A stretch of DNA of 57,813 nucleotides from contig JAIRVB010000051.1 in assembly GCA_031254105.1 (NCBI GenBank), forward strand, positions 1 through 57,813, in the 5' to 3' direction. This DNA is from Chitinispirillales bacterium (lineage in GTDB: Bacteria; Fibrobacterota; Chitinivibrionia; Chitinivibrionales; Chitinispirillaceae). The stretch's first letter is position 1. The number at the start of each line of letters is the position of its first letter. Positions 7,424-16,514 of this stretch are shown piece by piece. The notes below the pieces were generated by a model. It saw nothing but the letters and a program-made list of their open reading frames with translations. It did no database searches and was not told the origin of the DNA. The translations under genes were made by a program, and so were the position numbers.

Positions 7424-7500
7424 TGCGGACAAATAGGAATTTGTCCGCCTTAAACACCATCTTTCAAATCATAAAAGTCAGCTACAAGATTCTTTGAACA
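7424..7500 (+). repeat. Degenerate partial copy F of the dispersed repeat
   Basis: A weakened hairpin (TGCGGACAAAT...AATTTGTCCGC, 7424-7448) is followed by CATCTTTC and AAAAGTCAGCTACAAGATTC (about 7470-7490), which resembles the 5' end of a further copy without its core. This looks like two eroded or rearranged copies. The following stretch to 7696 contains nothing recognisable beyond AT-rich sequence. Confidence 0.55.
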
Positions 7501-7696
7501 AAATAACCCTATTCCCCGCAATAATATTGACGCCGCTCATCACAAATAATTTATATTATGAACTAAGCGCTATTTCATTTTCCGCATATCTCATAAGTTA
7601 ATTTCTCATTTTACACTTTCCATCTCATTTTTCCGCGCCAATTTTTATTAACTGCTATTATCCTAAAATACAGCCATAGAATCAGGAGATTACACT

Positions 7697-8137
7697 ATGA
7701 AATTATCAGCGTACAGGGAACCGAAATAACGGTATTTTCGTCATCAGAAGAAAACGATTATATCTCTTTAACAGATATGGCTAACGCTAAAGGAAATGAA
7801 GTTAGAGCAGCGGATGTTATCAAGAATTGGATAAGAACCCGCACGACTCTTGAATTTTTAGGCACTTGGGAACGGATTTATAATCCGGATTTTAAAGTGG
7901 TCGAATTTGACCACTTTAGAATGCAGGCAGGTCTGCCAAGTTTTGTGTTGAGTCCAGGGCAATGGATTGAAAAGACCGATGCAAAAGGAATTATTGTAAA
8001 ACTGGGAAAATACGGCGGAACTTATGCTCATAAGGATATCGCTTTTGAATTCGGCGCTGCGATTAGTGCGGTATTCAGATTGTTTTTGATAAAAGAGTTC
8101 CAGCGTTTAAAGCAAAAGCAAACGTTCACGCAATTTT
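7697..8137 (+). pseudogene. KilA-N domain protein, frameshifted and truncated
   Basis: From about 7699 the plus strand encodes EIISVQGTEITVF...DYISLTDMANAK, then VIKNWIRTRTTLEFLGTWE, FKVVEFDHFRMQAG, FVLSPGQWIEKTDAKGIIVK and GGTYAHKDIAFEFGAAIS, ending IKEFQRLKQK. This is a clear KilA-N domain, a DNA-binding domain of phage and mobile-element proteins. The ATG at 7697 behind AGGAG is out of frame by one base, so a one-base deletion near the start is likely. The C-terminal half expected for the family is missing: the homology ends where the convergent truB gene ends (8143). It is best read as a remnant marking the island boundary. Confidence 0.75.
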
Positions 8138-8142
8138 TGAAT

Positions 8143-9015
8143 TCAAAAAAGCAGGACACAAAAAACTCTTTCTGGATGATAATTCCGCCCATCGGTTTTT
8201 CTCAACACTGCCGTAAGTTCACTATTCTTGTTGAAAGCTATCAGAAAATTTTCAGATATCTCAACATCAAGTTTTATATCCTTGCCAATCAATACCTCTT
8301 TTTCCTGATCATCATTTAAAATAATCTTTTGTGAATCGTTAAAAGCTTCATGAGGCGGTATAATATATTTTGACGCGTTTTCTAAATTTTGGTAATCTAT
8401 TGATTGCGACAAATTAAAAAGTCCTGTCTGATTCCGGCGCAATCTGCTTACAAAACCTTCCGCTCCCGCCATCTTTACAATGTCACGCGCCAGTGAGCGC
8501 ACGTAAGTTCCCGACGAACAGCTGACAACAAAATCCGCCTGTAAACCATTATCAACATAACCGCTTAACTCTAAAGAAAATATATTAATCAGGCGCGGAT
8601 TAAGCTCCACCTCCACCCCCTGCCGCGCAAATTTATAGGCAGGTTTACCGCCGATCTTTATCGCGGAATAAACAGGCGGAAGCTGCTGCTGCTCTCCCAA
8701 AAATTTTTTAGATATGTCAACAAGTTCCTGTCTTGACGGATATACATCACTTGACGCAATTACTTCTCCCTCAGCGTCAAGCGTATCCGTACTGCGGCCA
8801 AAGCTTATACTGAATTCGTAAACCTTAGGTTCAAGAGATAAATATTGCAGAAGCCGTGTACATTTGCCAAGCGCTACAAGCAGAAGCCCTGAGGCCATCG
8901 GATCAAGCGTTCCTGCGTGACCCGCTTTTTTAGTTTTGAAAACTTTTCTTACGGTGTTTGTTACTGAAAATGATGTGGGGCCTGTTGGCTTGTCAACGCA
9001 AATAAAACCGTCCAA
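8143..9015 (-). CDS. truB: tRNA pseudouridine(55) synthase TruB
   Basis: 290 residues. GFICVDKPTGPTSFSV at the N-terminus and HAGTLDPMASGLLLVALGK, which carries the catalytic Asp, identify TruB, which makes pseudouridine 55 in the T-loop of elongator tRNAs. A C-terminal PUA-like tail follows. The start is a TTG at 9013-9015, directly after the nrnA stop TAG. AAGGAG nine bases upstream decides this unusual start. It is the last gene of the rimP-nusA-infB-rbfA-nrnA-truB operon and ends convergently against the KilA-N remnant. Confidence 0.96.
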   Translation of the reverse strand: MDGFICVDKPTGPTSFSVTNTVRKVFKTKKAGHAGTLDPMASGLLLVALGKCTRLLQYLSLEPKVYEFSISFGRSTDTLDAEGEVIASSDVYPSRQELVDISKKFLGEQQQLPPVYSAIKIGGKPAYKFARQGVEVELNPRLINIFSLELSGYVDNGLQADFVVSCSSGTYVRSLARDIVKMAGAEGFVSRLRRNQTGLFNLSQSIDYQNLENASKYIIPPHEAFNDSQKIILNDDQEKEVLIGKDIKLDVEISENFLIAFNKNSELTAVLRKTDGRNYHPERVFCVLLF

Positions 9016-9969
9016 CTACTCAAGCTCCTTGGCAAGTATCGCAAGCATCTGTTCCATCGCTTCTTTGTAGGGGAGCTTTATGGTGCAGCCGGCGGCGCAG
9101 CTATGACCGCCCCCGCCCGGAATCATTTGAGCGACCTGGCCTACGTCAATTTTGCCGCGTGAGCGCAGGCTGAAATGAGTCTCATCCGGGGTATGCTTTG
9201 TCATAATGCCAACTTCGGTGCCTATTCCGCTTACTGTAAAGTCAGCCATCCCCTCTGAGTCGCTGTACTTTGCCCCTGTCTCATTCAAAATAGAGAGCGG
9301 CATATCCATACTGCAAACCTGACCATGAAGATGAAACGTAAGCGTTGACCAGATGCGGGATTGCAAGAGAAGAGTTTGAGGGGTATGCGAAGAGTACACT
9401 TTGTCATAAATACCTGCGCAGTCGGCGCCTTTATCAATTAACTCAGCGCATATCCGCAGAACTTTACTCGATGTATTCGAAAAGCGGAATCCGCCGGTAT
9501 CTGTCATTATAGCTGTATAAAGAGTTTCCGCTACATGGGATGGAAAATCGATATTGCAGTCTTTGAAAAAAGAGAATATAATCTCTCCGGCAGCCGCTGC
9601 TGAACTGTCAATATAATTTACGGCTCCGAATTTTGTATTGTCTCTATGGTGATCAATATTAATAATAGCTTTCGCGCCTGAATTAGCCACATCCCAGCCA
9701 AGCCTGCTAACATTTGAGCAGTCAAGAACCATAAGTATATCAAACGAATCCTGAGGTTTAACCTGTGAAATAAGCTCAGAATCTTTCAAAAACTCAAACT
9801 TCTGAGGCAGCGGATCAACGCAGTAAACACTCGCTTTTTTCCCTATACTTTGCAGATACCACAAAAACGCAAGCTGCGAGCCGATGCAATCTCCATCGAG
9901 GCTCAGATGGCTTGATATGAGAAAATTGTTATTATCATTAATGATTTTATTCAGTTCTGTCCAGATCAT
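9016..9969 (-). CDS. nrnA: DHH/DHHA1 phosphoesterase NrnA (nanoRNase / pAp phosphatase)
   Basis: 317 residues. SSHLSLDGDCIGSQLA carries the first Asp pair, MVLDCSN the second, and INIDHHRDNTKFG is the DHH motif near residue 110. MIPGGGGHSCAAGCTI near the C-terminus is the DHHA1 GGGH motif. NrnA proteins degrade 2-5-mer RNA and often dephosphorylate 3'-phosphoadenosine 5'-phosphate. It overlaps the rbfA 3' end by 23 bases and is coupled to truB. This is a common place for it in many phyla. Confidence 0.93.
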   Translation of the reverse strand: MIWTELNKIINDNNNFLISSHLSLDGDCIGSQLAFLWYLQSIGKKASVYCVDPLPQKFEFLKDSELISQVKPQDSFDILMVLDCSNVSRLGWDVANSGAKAIINIDHHRDNTKFGAVNYIDSSAAAAGEIIFSFFKDCNIDFPSHVAETLYTAIMTDTGGFRFSNTSSKVLRICAELIDKGADCAGIYDKVYSSHTPQTLLLQSRIWSTLTFHLHGQVCSMDMPLSILNETGAKYSDSEGMADFTVSGIGTEVGIMTKHTPDETHFSLRSRGKIDVGQVAQMIPGGGGHSCAAGCTIKLPYKEAMEQMLAILAKELE

Positions 9970-10315
9970 CTTGAATCTCTTTGAACAATTCGTTTAAATG
10001 CTGACCGCGCTCAATCGCTTTGTCAAGCTTGAAGACCAAACGGGGAAAATGTTTTGTAATAATCTGTGACGCAACTGTACGCTGAATAAAAGGAGCCGCT
10101 TTGTTAAGCGCAATAACCGCCTCCTCCTTCTCCTCTTTTCCGCCTATAAGGCTTACAAAAACAGTCGCGTTTCTGGCGTCTTTGGCCAAAACTACTTCCG
10201 TAACAGTAACCACCTCAGGTACACGGGGATCGCGCACTTTTTGAGCGATCACCGTTCCTATCTCTCTGAGCAGAAGCTCGCGCAGCCGTTCATTATGGAA
10301 TCGTGGTGCCGGCAT
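9947..10315 (-). CDS. rbfA: Ribosome-binding factor A
   Basis: 122 residues with the RbfA pattern: RFHNERLRELLLREIGTVIA at the start, VRDPRVPEVVTVTEVVLAKD, then LRNATVFVSL-like and FKLDKAIERGQHLNELF at the end. RbfA is a KH-fold protein acting in late 30S subunit maturation. The 3' end overlaps nrnA. It is separated from infB by 172 bases that contain a MITE-like repeat, so it may need readthrough of that hairpin element or a promoter of its own. Confidence 0.93.
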   Translation of the reverse strand: MPAPRFHNERLRELLLREIGTVIAQKVRDPRVPEVVTVTEVVLAKDARNATVFVSLIGGKEEKEEAVIALNKAAPFIQRTVASQIITKHFPRLVFKLDKAIERGQHLNELFKEIQDDLDRTE

Positions 10316-10357
10316 CTATAACCTTTCAGATCAATTGTAAAGGATACATCTTGCATA

Positions 10358-10469
10358 CGTCATTCCCGCGAAAACGGGATCGTGGGTATTGAACCGTAAG
10401 GCAATCCATTGTTCTTATTCCATCAATTTAGGGAAGGAACAATGGGCCCACGCCTTCGCGGGGTGACGT
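10358..10469 (+). repeat. MITE/REP-like element, copy 1 (CGTCATTCCCGCG termini)
   Basis: The left end CGTCATTCCCGCGAAAACGGG and the inverted right end CGTCACCCCGCGAAGGCG (on the minus strand) form terminal inverted repeats around about 70 bases. The left end also contains the ATTCCC-N8-GGGA type of hairpin. A relative lies at 17370-17475, sharing AACAAT...CCGCCTTCGCGGGG. It interrupts the rbfA-infB junction of an essential operon. Confidence 0.7.
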
Positions 10470-10487
10470 AATGTAAGATAAGCCCCC

Positions 10488-12989
10488 TTACCTTGTAAGC
10501 TTTCTCGCGATTTCAACCTCTTCAAATGTAATGATGCGGTCACCTTCCTGAAAATCGGAGAAACGTTCAAGCATAATACCGCACTCGTAACCGGCCTGCA
10601 CCTCTCTGACGTCTTCCTGTATGCGCTTGAGGCTTGAGATTTTAGATTCCGCCAACTCCACATCATCGCGTATAACACGCGCTTTGGAGTTACGGTTAAC
10701 AGTGCCACTATCAACAATGCAACCCGCGATTGTACCGATTTTGGATACTTTGAATACTTTACGCACCGTAATTTCGGAAAGGATATTCTCCTTGATTTCA
10801 GGCTTAAGCATACCTTCCATAGCGCTGTGCACCGCATCAACAGCTTCGTAAATGATACGGTAGTTTCTTATCTCCACCCCTTCGTTTTTGGCAAGGTCTC
10901 TTATCTTTGTGTTAGGACTGAGATGGAATGCTATTATAAGAGCGTTTGATGCAGCCGCAAGCATAATATCCGTTTCTTTTATGGCGCCTACACTCTTGTG
11001 AATAACCCGCACCTTGATCTCCGGAGTGCTGAGTTTTTCAAGAGACGCAGCCAGGGCCTCTACAGAACCATCCACGTCACCCTTTATTATGAGGTTAAGA
11101 TTTTGAACGCTTCCCGCCTTAATCTGCTCGTAAAGGTTATCAAGAGATATCGCGCTTATCCGGTGCATCTCACGCTCTTTTTGAGCAAGACGGCGGCGGG
11201 CGCTTATCTCTCTGGCCTCTTTCTCATCGTCAACCACTTTGAAAGAGTCGCCTGCCTGGGGTGTTCCTGTCAAACCTAAAATCAAAACCGGCTGGCTTGG
11301 GCCCGCGCTGTTTACTAATTTTCCGCGTTCATTATACAACTCACGTACGCGGCCGCTGTGTATTCCGGTAACAAAAGCGTTGCCTTTTGTAAGCGTTCCC
11401 TTTTCTATAAGCACAGTAGCGATAGGGCCTTTGCCTTTATCAAGTTTGGCTTCAATAACTACCCCGTGAGCTCTGCCTTCAGGGCTTGCCTTGAGTTCCA
11501 AAATTTCGGTTTCAAGAGCAAGCACCTCAAGAAGCTTATCTACCCCAAGACCGGTTTTGGCCGAAATTTCAACGCATGAGGTTTGGCCGCCGTACTCTTC
11601 TACAAGCACATTGTAATTAGCCAACTCGCCTTTTATCTTGTCGGGATTCGCTGTAGGAAGGTCAATTTTGTTTAAGGCTACTACCAAGGGCACATTTGCG
11701 GCCTTGGCATGGTCAATCGCCTCGCGTGTTTGCGGCATTACAGAGGAGTCCGCAGCTACCACAAGAACAATAACGTCTGTGATCTGTGAACCTCTGGCGC
11801 GCATGGCTGTAAACGCTTCATGACCCGGAGTATCAAGGAATGTAACAGGGCCCTGCTTTGTTTTTACCTCATACGCCGCTATGTGCTGAGTGATACCGCC
11901 GGATTCACCACCCATCACGTTGGTTTTCCTGATATAGTCAAGAAGAGAGGTTTTTCCGTGGTCAACATGACCCATTACTGTTACAACCGGAGCGCGCGGG
12001 AGAAGCGCGCCGGCTTCCACTTCTTCTGATTCTTTTTCCGGTTCGTACTCTTCCATTAGCTGAGCGGTGTAACCGAACTCATCTACAACCATCTCTATTG
12101 TTTCAAAGTCAAGGCGCTGGTTTATGGTGACAAATGCGCCTAATTCCAAAAATTTGGTGATCACATCGCTTGGAGCCACATTCATCATGTTGGCAAGCTC
12201 ATTTGCGGTTACGAACTCCGCAACGTTGAGGATTTTCTTGTCTGTACTTTCTTCATCCTCCTTAACGCCAGTTTCTTTTTTATACTTTTTCTTTGCGAAG
12301 CCCGACCCGATTTTGGCAAGAGTCTTTTTTATATTAGCCTTTAAATCGATTTCATTTGTTTCGGGGCGTTCATTTTTGTGTTTGCCGCCCTTCTTCTTGT
12401 GTTTGTCAGCTTTACCGGAAGGAGCCTTTTTATTTTCGGCGCCGGGTTTTGCGGGGAGAGGAGCGGATCCCGCCGCTGCAGGCGCGGCTGCGCCTGCAGC
12501 GGCGCCGTTTCTGACAGGGCCGCCTTGCTGTTGAGACGGCGTATATGTGCCTTTCGCCCAGGATTCTCTTTCATGATACTTGCGAATCGGGCCCCTGTTA
12601 GGTCTTTGCTGCCCGCTTCCCTCCTGGCGCGCCTGCGGCTGTCTTGCGGGCTGCTGCCCATCCGCCGGATTTTGAGCGCTCTGAGGCTCACTGTTCGGGG
12701 CGGCTGTTTGCGCAGCGGGCGCTTGAGTTTGTGACGCAGGCTGTTGGGGAGCGGCAGCCTCCTCAATATCTTCGCGCGCCTTGGCTATTATCTGTTTTTT
12801 GCGCTCATACTCTTTTTTGATTTTCGCGCGTTCCTGCTCAAACTTCTCTTTAATTTTATCACGCAAACCTTCATCCACCGTACTCATGTGGCTTTTTACC
12901 GGAATGTCCATTTCGCGCAGCATCTGTACCAGAGCTTCGCTGGATACTTTAAATTCCTGCGCGAGTTTGTAGACCTTTTCTTTAGCCAT
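10488..12989 (-). CDS. infB: Translation initiation factor IF-2
   Basis: 833 residues. The N-terminus [20 protein letters not shown] is an IF2_N domain. Residues about 40-240 are a long charged Ala/Gln/Pro/Lys-rich linker. The GTPase domain starts near 335, with [12 protein letters not shown] (G1), [15 protein letters not shown] (G3) and NKIDLP (G4). Domains II, III and the fMet-tRNA-binding C-domain follow ([15 protein letters not shown], then [13 protein letters not shown]). IF-2 brings initiator tRNA to the 30S subunit. The start MAKEKVYK has AGGTTAAG just upstream. The gap to nusA (216 bases) has no gene. Confidence 0.97.
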   Translation of the reverse strand: MAKEKVYKLAQEFKVSSEALVQMLREMDIPVKSHMSTVDEGLRDKIKEKFEQERAKIKKEYERKKQIIAKAREDIEEAAAPQQPASQTQAPAAQTAAPNSEPQSAQNPADGQQPARQPQARQEGSGQQRPNRGPIRKYHERESWAKGTYTPSQQQGGPVRNGAAAGAAAPAAAGSAPLPAKPGAENKKAPSGKADKHKKKGGKHKNERPETNEIDLKANIKKTLAKIGSGFAKKKYKKETGVKEDEESTDKKILNVAEFVTANELANMMNVAPSDVITKFLELGAFVTINQRLDFETIEMVVDEFGYTAQLMEEYEPEKESEEVEAGALLPRAPVVTVMGHVDHGKTSLLDYIRKTNVMGGESGGITQHIAAYEVKTKQGPVTFLDTPGHEAFTAMRARGSQITDVIVLVVAADSSVMPQTREAIDHAKAANVPLVVALNKIDLPTANPDKIKGELANYNVLVEEYGGQTSCVEISAKTGLGVDKLLEVLALETEILELKASPEGRAHGVVIEAKLDKGKGPIATVLIEKGTLTKGNAFVTGIHSGRVRELYNERGKLVNSAGPSQPVLILGLTGTPQAGDSFKVVDDEKEAREISARRRLAQKEREMHRISAISLDNLYEQIKAGSVQNLNLIIKGDVDGSVEALAASLEKLSTPEIKVRVIHKSVGAIKETDIMLAAASNALIIAFHLSPNTKIRDLAKNEGVEIRNYRIIYEAVDAVHSAMEGMLKPEIKENILSEITVRKVFKVSKIGTIAGCIVDSGTVNRNSKARVIRDDVELAESKISSLKRIQEDVREVQAGYECGIMLERFSDFQEGDRIITFEEVEIARKLTR

Positions 12990-13205
12990 TCACTTAACCT
13001 CTCTATTCTTAGCTGCCGTCAGTCCAATGTCAAAACCATAAGACCAAACGCGGCAGTTTTTTAACTGTGATGCGGAGTGACTCAGGAAGCATCTGTCAAG
13101 AAGCTTTTACAACGGTATCTTTATTGTAATGCAAGTCACAGTATATTCAATTACCAAATTATTTCTATCAGTACTGACACCCCTCGCGAATACCCCTCTC
13201 TTTAA

Positions 13206-14594
13206 TTATATAGATGAATTCTCAGGGCCCTCTTTGTTTTCGCTTGCATTGTCGATTGCTGAGCCGGAGTTTTCATCTGACGCGGATATGGATTCTACCG
13301 CGCTGTTGATGATCTCATGCTGAACCGGATTTTCCTCATTGTCATTCTGAACCCGCAGATCGCCTCTCGCTTCATCACGCATTTTGTCGTAAGCTTCATC
13401 ATAAGTTATGTCGCCGTCATCATCATTGCCTGAAACTTCAGGAATGGGAGATTCTTGCTCCTGGTCAGGAATAATTATTGACTCAGGCTCCCGCGATTCG
13501 CTCAGAGCTGCCGCGCGCTGTTCATCGCTCAGGCTTGCAAACTCCTCATCACCAAAAACATCAATCTCACGGTCAAGCATTTTTGACGCGAGGCGGATAT
13601 TCTGTCCTTCACGCCCTATAGCCTGAGCCAGGTCATCTTCATTTATAACAACCACAATTTTGTGCTCACCCACAGGAATCACCCTTTTAACCTCCGCGGG
13701 TGAGAATACCCTGCGGACTAAAAGTGACATCTCATCAGTCCAATTAATAATGTCGATTCTCTCGTTTGACAATTCACGGACAATAGCCTGTACACGGTTT
13801 CCACGCATACCCACACACGCCCCTACCGGATCGACCCTTGTATCGGAAGTGGTTACAGCGATTTTTGAGCGGTGCCCGGGATCACGCACAACTTTTACAA
13901 TACGCACTGTCTTGTCATAAATTTCCGGTACCTCGAGTTCAAATAGTCTAGCTAGAAATTCGGGACTTGTTCTTGAGATAATAACCTGCGGCCCCTTGGT
14001 ATTATTTCTGACATCTACAATACAGGCGCGGATAGAAGCGCCCTGAGAGTGATGCTCCTTGCGGATCTGCTCCTTGTACGGTAAAAGCGCTTCTGTACGG
14101 CCAAGATTTACAAGAATATTACCCTTCTCAATCTGCTGGATAGTTCCCGTAACAAGCTCGCCGATTCTTTCGCTGTAGTCAAAGAAAATTTTATCCCGTT
14201 CCGCTTCGCGCACTCTCTGTACGATAACCTGCTTTGCGGTTTGTATGGCTGTTCTTCCAAATAACGCAATGTCAAGATCCTGAACCAGCTCATCGCCGAT
14301 CTCAATATCCTCATCTACCTCACGGGCGTTTTCAAGGGAGATCTGATTTTCAATGTCTTCTACCAGTTCCACAACAGTCTGGCGTGTGAAAACTTCGATA
14401 GTTCCCTTGTCACGGTCAATTTTAGCTTCAACATTCACAGGCGTGCCCAAATATTTTTTCGCAGCGGTGGCTAGTGCGTCCTTGAGTGTTTCAAGAACCA
14501 TATCCATGCTTATGCTTTTCTCTTTTGTCACCGCGCCCAGTGAAGCTACGATGTCCATTGCCTTGAGCGCCTCATTTTTGCTCTTCTTTTTCAT
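13206..14594 (-). CDS. nusA: Transcription factor NusA
   Basis: About 462 residues. The N-terminal RNA-polymerase-binding domain (MDIVASLGAVTKEKSISMDMVLETL...) is followed by S1 (GTIQQIEKGNILVNLGRTEA), KH1 and KH2 (VGACVGMRGNRVQAIVREL, then AIGREGQNIRLASKMLD). The last 100 residues are acidic and low-complexity instead of a second pair of structured acidic repeats. I take ATG 14594 (MKKKSKNEAL) as the start; a TTG six codons upstream is possible, but GAAAGG is placed for the ATG. NusA modulates pausing, termination and antitermination. It lies directly after rimP. Confidence 0.96.
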   Translation of the reverse strand: MKKKSKNEALKAMDIVASLGAVTKEKSISMDMVLETLKDALATAAKKYLGTPVNVEAKIDRDKGTIEVFTRQTVVELVEDIENQISLENAREVDEDIEIGDELVQDLDIALFGRTAIQTAKQVIVQRVREAERDKIFFDYSERIGELVTGTIQQIEKGNILVNLGRTEALLPYKEQIRKEHHSQGASIRACIVDVRNNTKGPQVIISRTSPEFLARLFELEVPEIYDKTVRIVKVVRDPGHRSKIAVTTSDTRVDPVGACVGMRGNRVQAIVRELSNERIDIINWTDEMSLLVRRVFSPAEVKRVIPVGEHKIVVVINEDDLAQAIGREGQNIRLASKMLDREIDVFGDEEFASLSDEQRAAALSESREPESIIIPDQEQESPIPEVSGNDDDGDITYDEAYDKMRDEARGDLRVQNDNEENPVQHEIINSAVESISASDENSGSAIDNASENKEGPENSSI

Positions 14595-14615
14595 TCTCTG
14601 CAAACCTTTCAACCG

Positions 14616-15074
14616 TTACCTGAATCGGATCTCTTCCTTACCGCTGAATATATTTACGAGTGGCACTTTAGTTATATTTTTATCAATCTCTATCTCCAAA
14701 ATACCGTCTTTATACTCAATAACTTTACCCCGCACACATTTTTTACCGTTTACAGCTTCGCTTAAGTTAAGCATTACGTTTTTTCCGGTCACCCTCCTGA
14801 AATCCCGCTCCGTTTTCAGGGGACGGTCTATTCCGGGAGACGATACTTCAAGAGTGTACTGTTTATCTCCGAAAAAATTTTGTTCATCAAGGAGCGCGCC
14901 TATCGCACCGCTTACAAGCTCACAGTCAGAGATGGAGATGTGTCTCTCACTGTCAATTGTAATACGCATAATGGAACGCGACCCCGCGCCAAAAAAACGT
15001 AAATCAAAAAGTTCAAACCCAAGCTCAATCACCTTTGATTCAACAAGCGGTCTGACCTGCTCAATAGTAGACAT
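14616..15074 (-). CDS. rimP: Ribosome maturation factor RimP
   Basis: 152 residues. FELFDLRFFGAGSRSIMRITID is the RimP N-terminal KH-like region, followed by LEVSSPGIDRPLKTERDF, the family's most conserved segment, and a small SH3-like C-domain. RimP assists 30S assembly. It is first in the operon, as in most bacteria. GAGATGAG precedes the ATG. Upstream are a promoter and a terminator-like hairpin, so expression may be set by attenuation. Confidence 0.95.
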   Translation of the reverse strand: MSTIEQVRPLVESKVIELGFELFDLRFFGAGSRSIMRITIDSERHISISDCELVSGAIGALLDEQNFFGDKQYTLEVSSPGIDRPLKTERDFRRVTGKNVMLNLSEAVNGKKCVRGKVIEYKDGILEIEIDKNITKVPLVNIFSGKEEIRFR

Positions 15075-15120
15075 AGCCGTTTCTCATCTCTTGTGAGTTT
15101 GGGCGCAAAAACGCGACTAT

Positions 15121-15146
15121 AACAAAAACGGGCCCCATGTGCCCGT
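15121..15146 (-). terminator. Terminator-like hairpin in the rimP leader
   Basis: On the minus strand ACGGGC-ACATGGG-GCCCGT is followed by TTTTTGTT, a six-pair GC-rich stem plus T-run. It lies between the predicted promoter (15183-15211) and rimP, about 50 bases before the start. It could be an attenuator, or simply one of the short GGGC/GCCC hairpin repeats found elsewhere in the window. Confidence 0.55.
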
Positions 15147-15182
15147 CCTATCCACTACCCGATGCAGTAACGCAATCAAGAG

Positions 15183-15211
15183 AATATAATAGATGGGCGT
15201 TTTTGCTACAA
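15183..15211 (-). promoter_or_regulatory. Predicted promoter of the rimP-nusA-infB operon
   Basis: On the minus strand TTGTAG (15206-15211), a 17-base spacer, then TATATT (15183-15188). The start of transcription would be near 15176, giving a leader of about 100 bases. Confidence 0.55.
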
Positions 15212-15301
15212 GATATTTTTTGAATAGGCCGCTTCGCGCTCTTTGTCCGCAAGCGTCTATAATAAGTTTTGGGGGCAGATTACGAGTTGGGAGGATGATT
15301 A

Positions 15302-16243
15302 TTATTCTGTAATCAACCGGTTTTTAATCAATTCATAAGCGGATATTATACTCTCCGCCATAAACATCTCTAAAAGTTCAAACTTTTCTTCTGTCTGCGC
15401 GATTTCAAGATATTTGTAATAAGCGTGTTTTTTCTCTTTTAGTACTAACGGCGGTATTACCCCATATTGCAAAGCTGATATAAAAAGTATGAGCCGCCCT
15501 GTTCTTCCGTTTCCGTCTGAGAAGGGATGAATTTTTTCAAACGTTGAATGTGTTTGCGCCAAAAACCGAATTAAATCTTTTGTTGGTGTATTCAAACTCT
15601 CAATAAATTCCTCTATCAACCTTGGTATTTTTACATAATTTGCCAGGACAACTCTTGATGACGCGATTCTTGCTCCGTGATTACGAAACGCGCCGGCATT
15701 GGAGATTATTGAGTTCATGAGCCGTAAATGAATTTCTAATATCAACTCTTTTGTCCAAAAAAAAGTGTCCTTTTTAGCATTAAGCTGATCTAATAGAAAA
15801 TATAACGCAGAACGGTGATTTTTGGCCTCGATTTGTTCTCTTGCGGTTTTATTTGATAAGACTTTATTATCATCGGATAAAATTTCTTGAACATCGGCCA
15901 AAGTCATCGTAGAACCTTCGATGGTATTGGTGTGATATGTCAAATGCAAAGTTAACGCGTCCAAAATCTCTTTGTCGCTTACTATTTTAGCAACGTTTAT
16001 TCCTTTTGATATTGCGCCATTTTTTTGTTTGCTTAAAATAGAAAATTCTATTTGGGCATATCCGATAATGTCAAAATACAGGAGATCTATTTTTTGTATA
16101 TGTCTAAAATGCGGAGATGATCTTTCATTTATCCATAAGTTCACGGTTTTTTGAGTTGTGCCGAGATTTCTCGCTAGCTCTTCCTGAGTCCAAGCTGCGC
16201 TTATTAGAATATCTTTTAATTTTTGGCTTATAGTTTTTTCCAT
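15302..16243 (-). CDS. Fic/DOC family protein with N-terminal HTH
   Basis: About 313 residues. The N-terminus (TQEELARNLGTTQKTVNLWI) is an XRE-type helix-turn-helix. TNTIEG near residue 120 fits the (S/T)xxxE(G/N) inhibitory motif of class II Fic proteins. The Fic loop IHPFSDGNGRTGRLI lies near residue 240 and has every residue of HxFx(D/E)GNGRxxR, so AMPylation activity is likely. Fic enzymes usually transfer AMP to a target protein. An ATG at 16249 is possible, but GAGGAG is nine bases before the ATG at 16243. Its promoter carries an inverted repeat, consistent with autoregulation by its own HTH. It stands alone between the rimP operon and the pot cluster. Confidence 0.9.
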   Translation of the reverse strand: MEKTISQKLKDILISAAWTQEELARNLGTTQKTVNLWINERSSPHFRHIQKIDLLYFDIIGYAQIEFSILSKQKNGAISKGINVAKIVSDKEILDALTLHLTYHTNTIEGSTMTLADVQEILSDDNKVLSNKTAREQIEAKNHRSALYFLLDQLNAKKDTFFWTKELILEIHLRLMNSIISNAGAFRNHGARIASSRVVLANYVKIPRLIEEFIESLNTPTKDLIRFLAQTHSTFEKIHPFSDGNGRTGRLILFISALQYGVIPPLVLKEKKHAYYKYLEIAQTEEKFELLEMFMAESIISAYELIKNRLITE

Positions 16244-16273
16244 TAACATGCACTCCTCTGGGTATTTAAGGAT

Positions 16274-16317
16274 AAAATACTAAAACGTAATGACTTTTTC
16301 AAAGCGTTATTACGTTT
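16274..16317 (-). promoter_or_regulatory. Promoter with inverted-repeat operator, Fic gene
   Basis: On the minus strand TTGAAA (16297-16302), a 17-base spacer and TATTTT (16274-16279) form a good promoter. Nine-base half sites AAACGTAAT (16283-16291) and ATTACGTTT (16309-16317) are perfect inverted repeats, 26 bases centre to centre. One lies in the spacer and the other just upstream of the -35. A dimeric HTH repressor bound here would block transcription. The rest of the gap to 16514 has no gene. Confidence 0.6.
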
Positions 16318-16514
16318 AGAGTTGCTTTTTAGTTGGAATTTTGGTAGGAAAGTGCGTCAATATTATAAAGGTTTGCGGAAAAACCGATTTATATAATGTT
16401 ATATGGCGATAATATTTTTTAATGGATGGCGGATTGCCTCCCATTAAATTGAAATATTATTTTTTAACGACTATTACTAAATAAAAATTCTTCCTTGCAA
16501 ACAACAGATCACAT

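Noticed and set aside
10998-12766. Long plus- and minus-strand ORFs inside infB
   Set aside because: They are shadows in other frames of an intact, well-conserved IF-2 gene.
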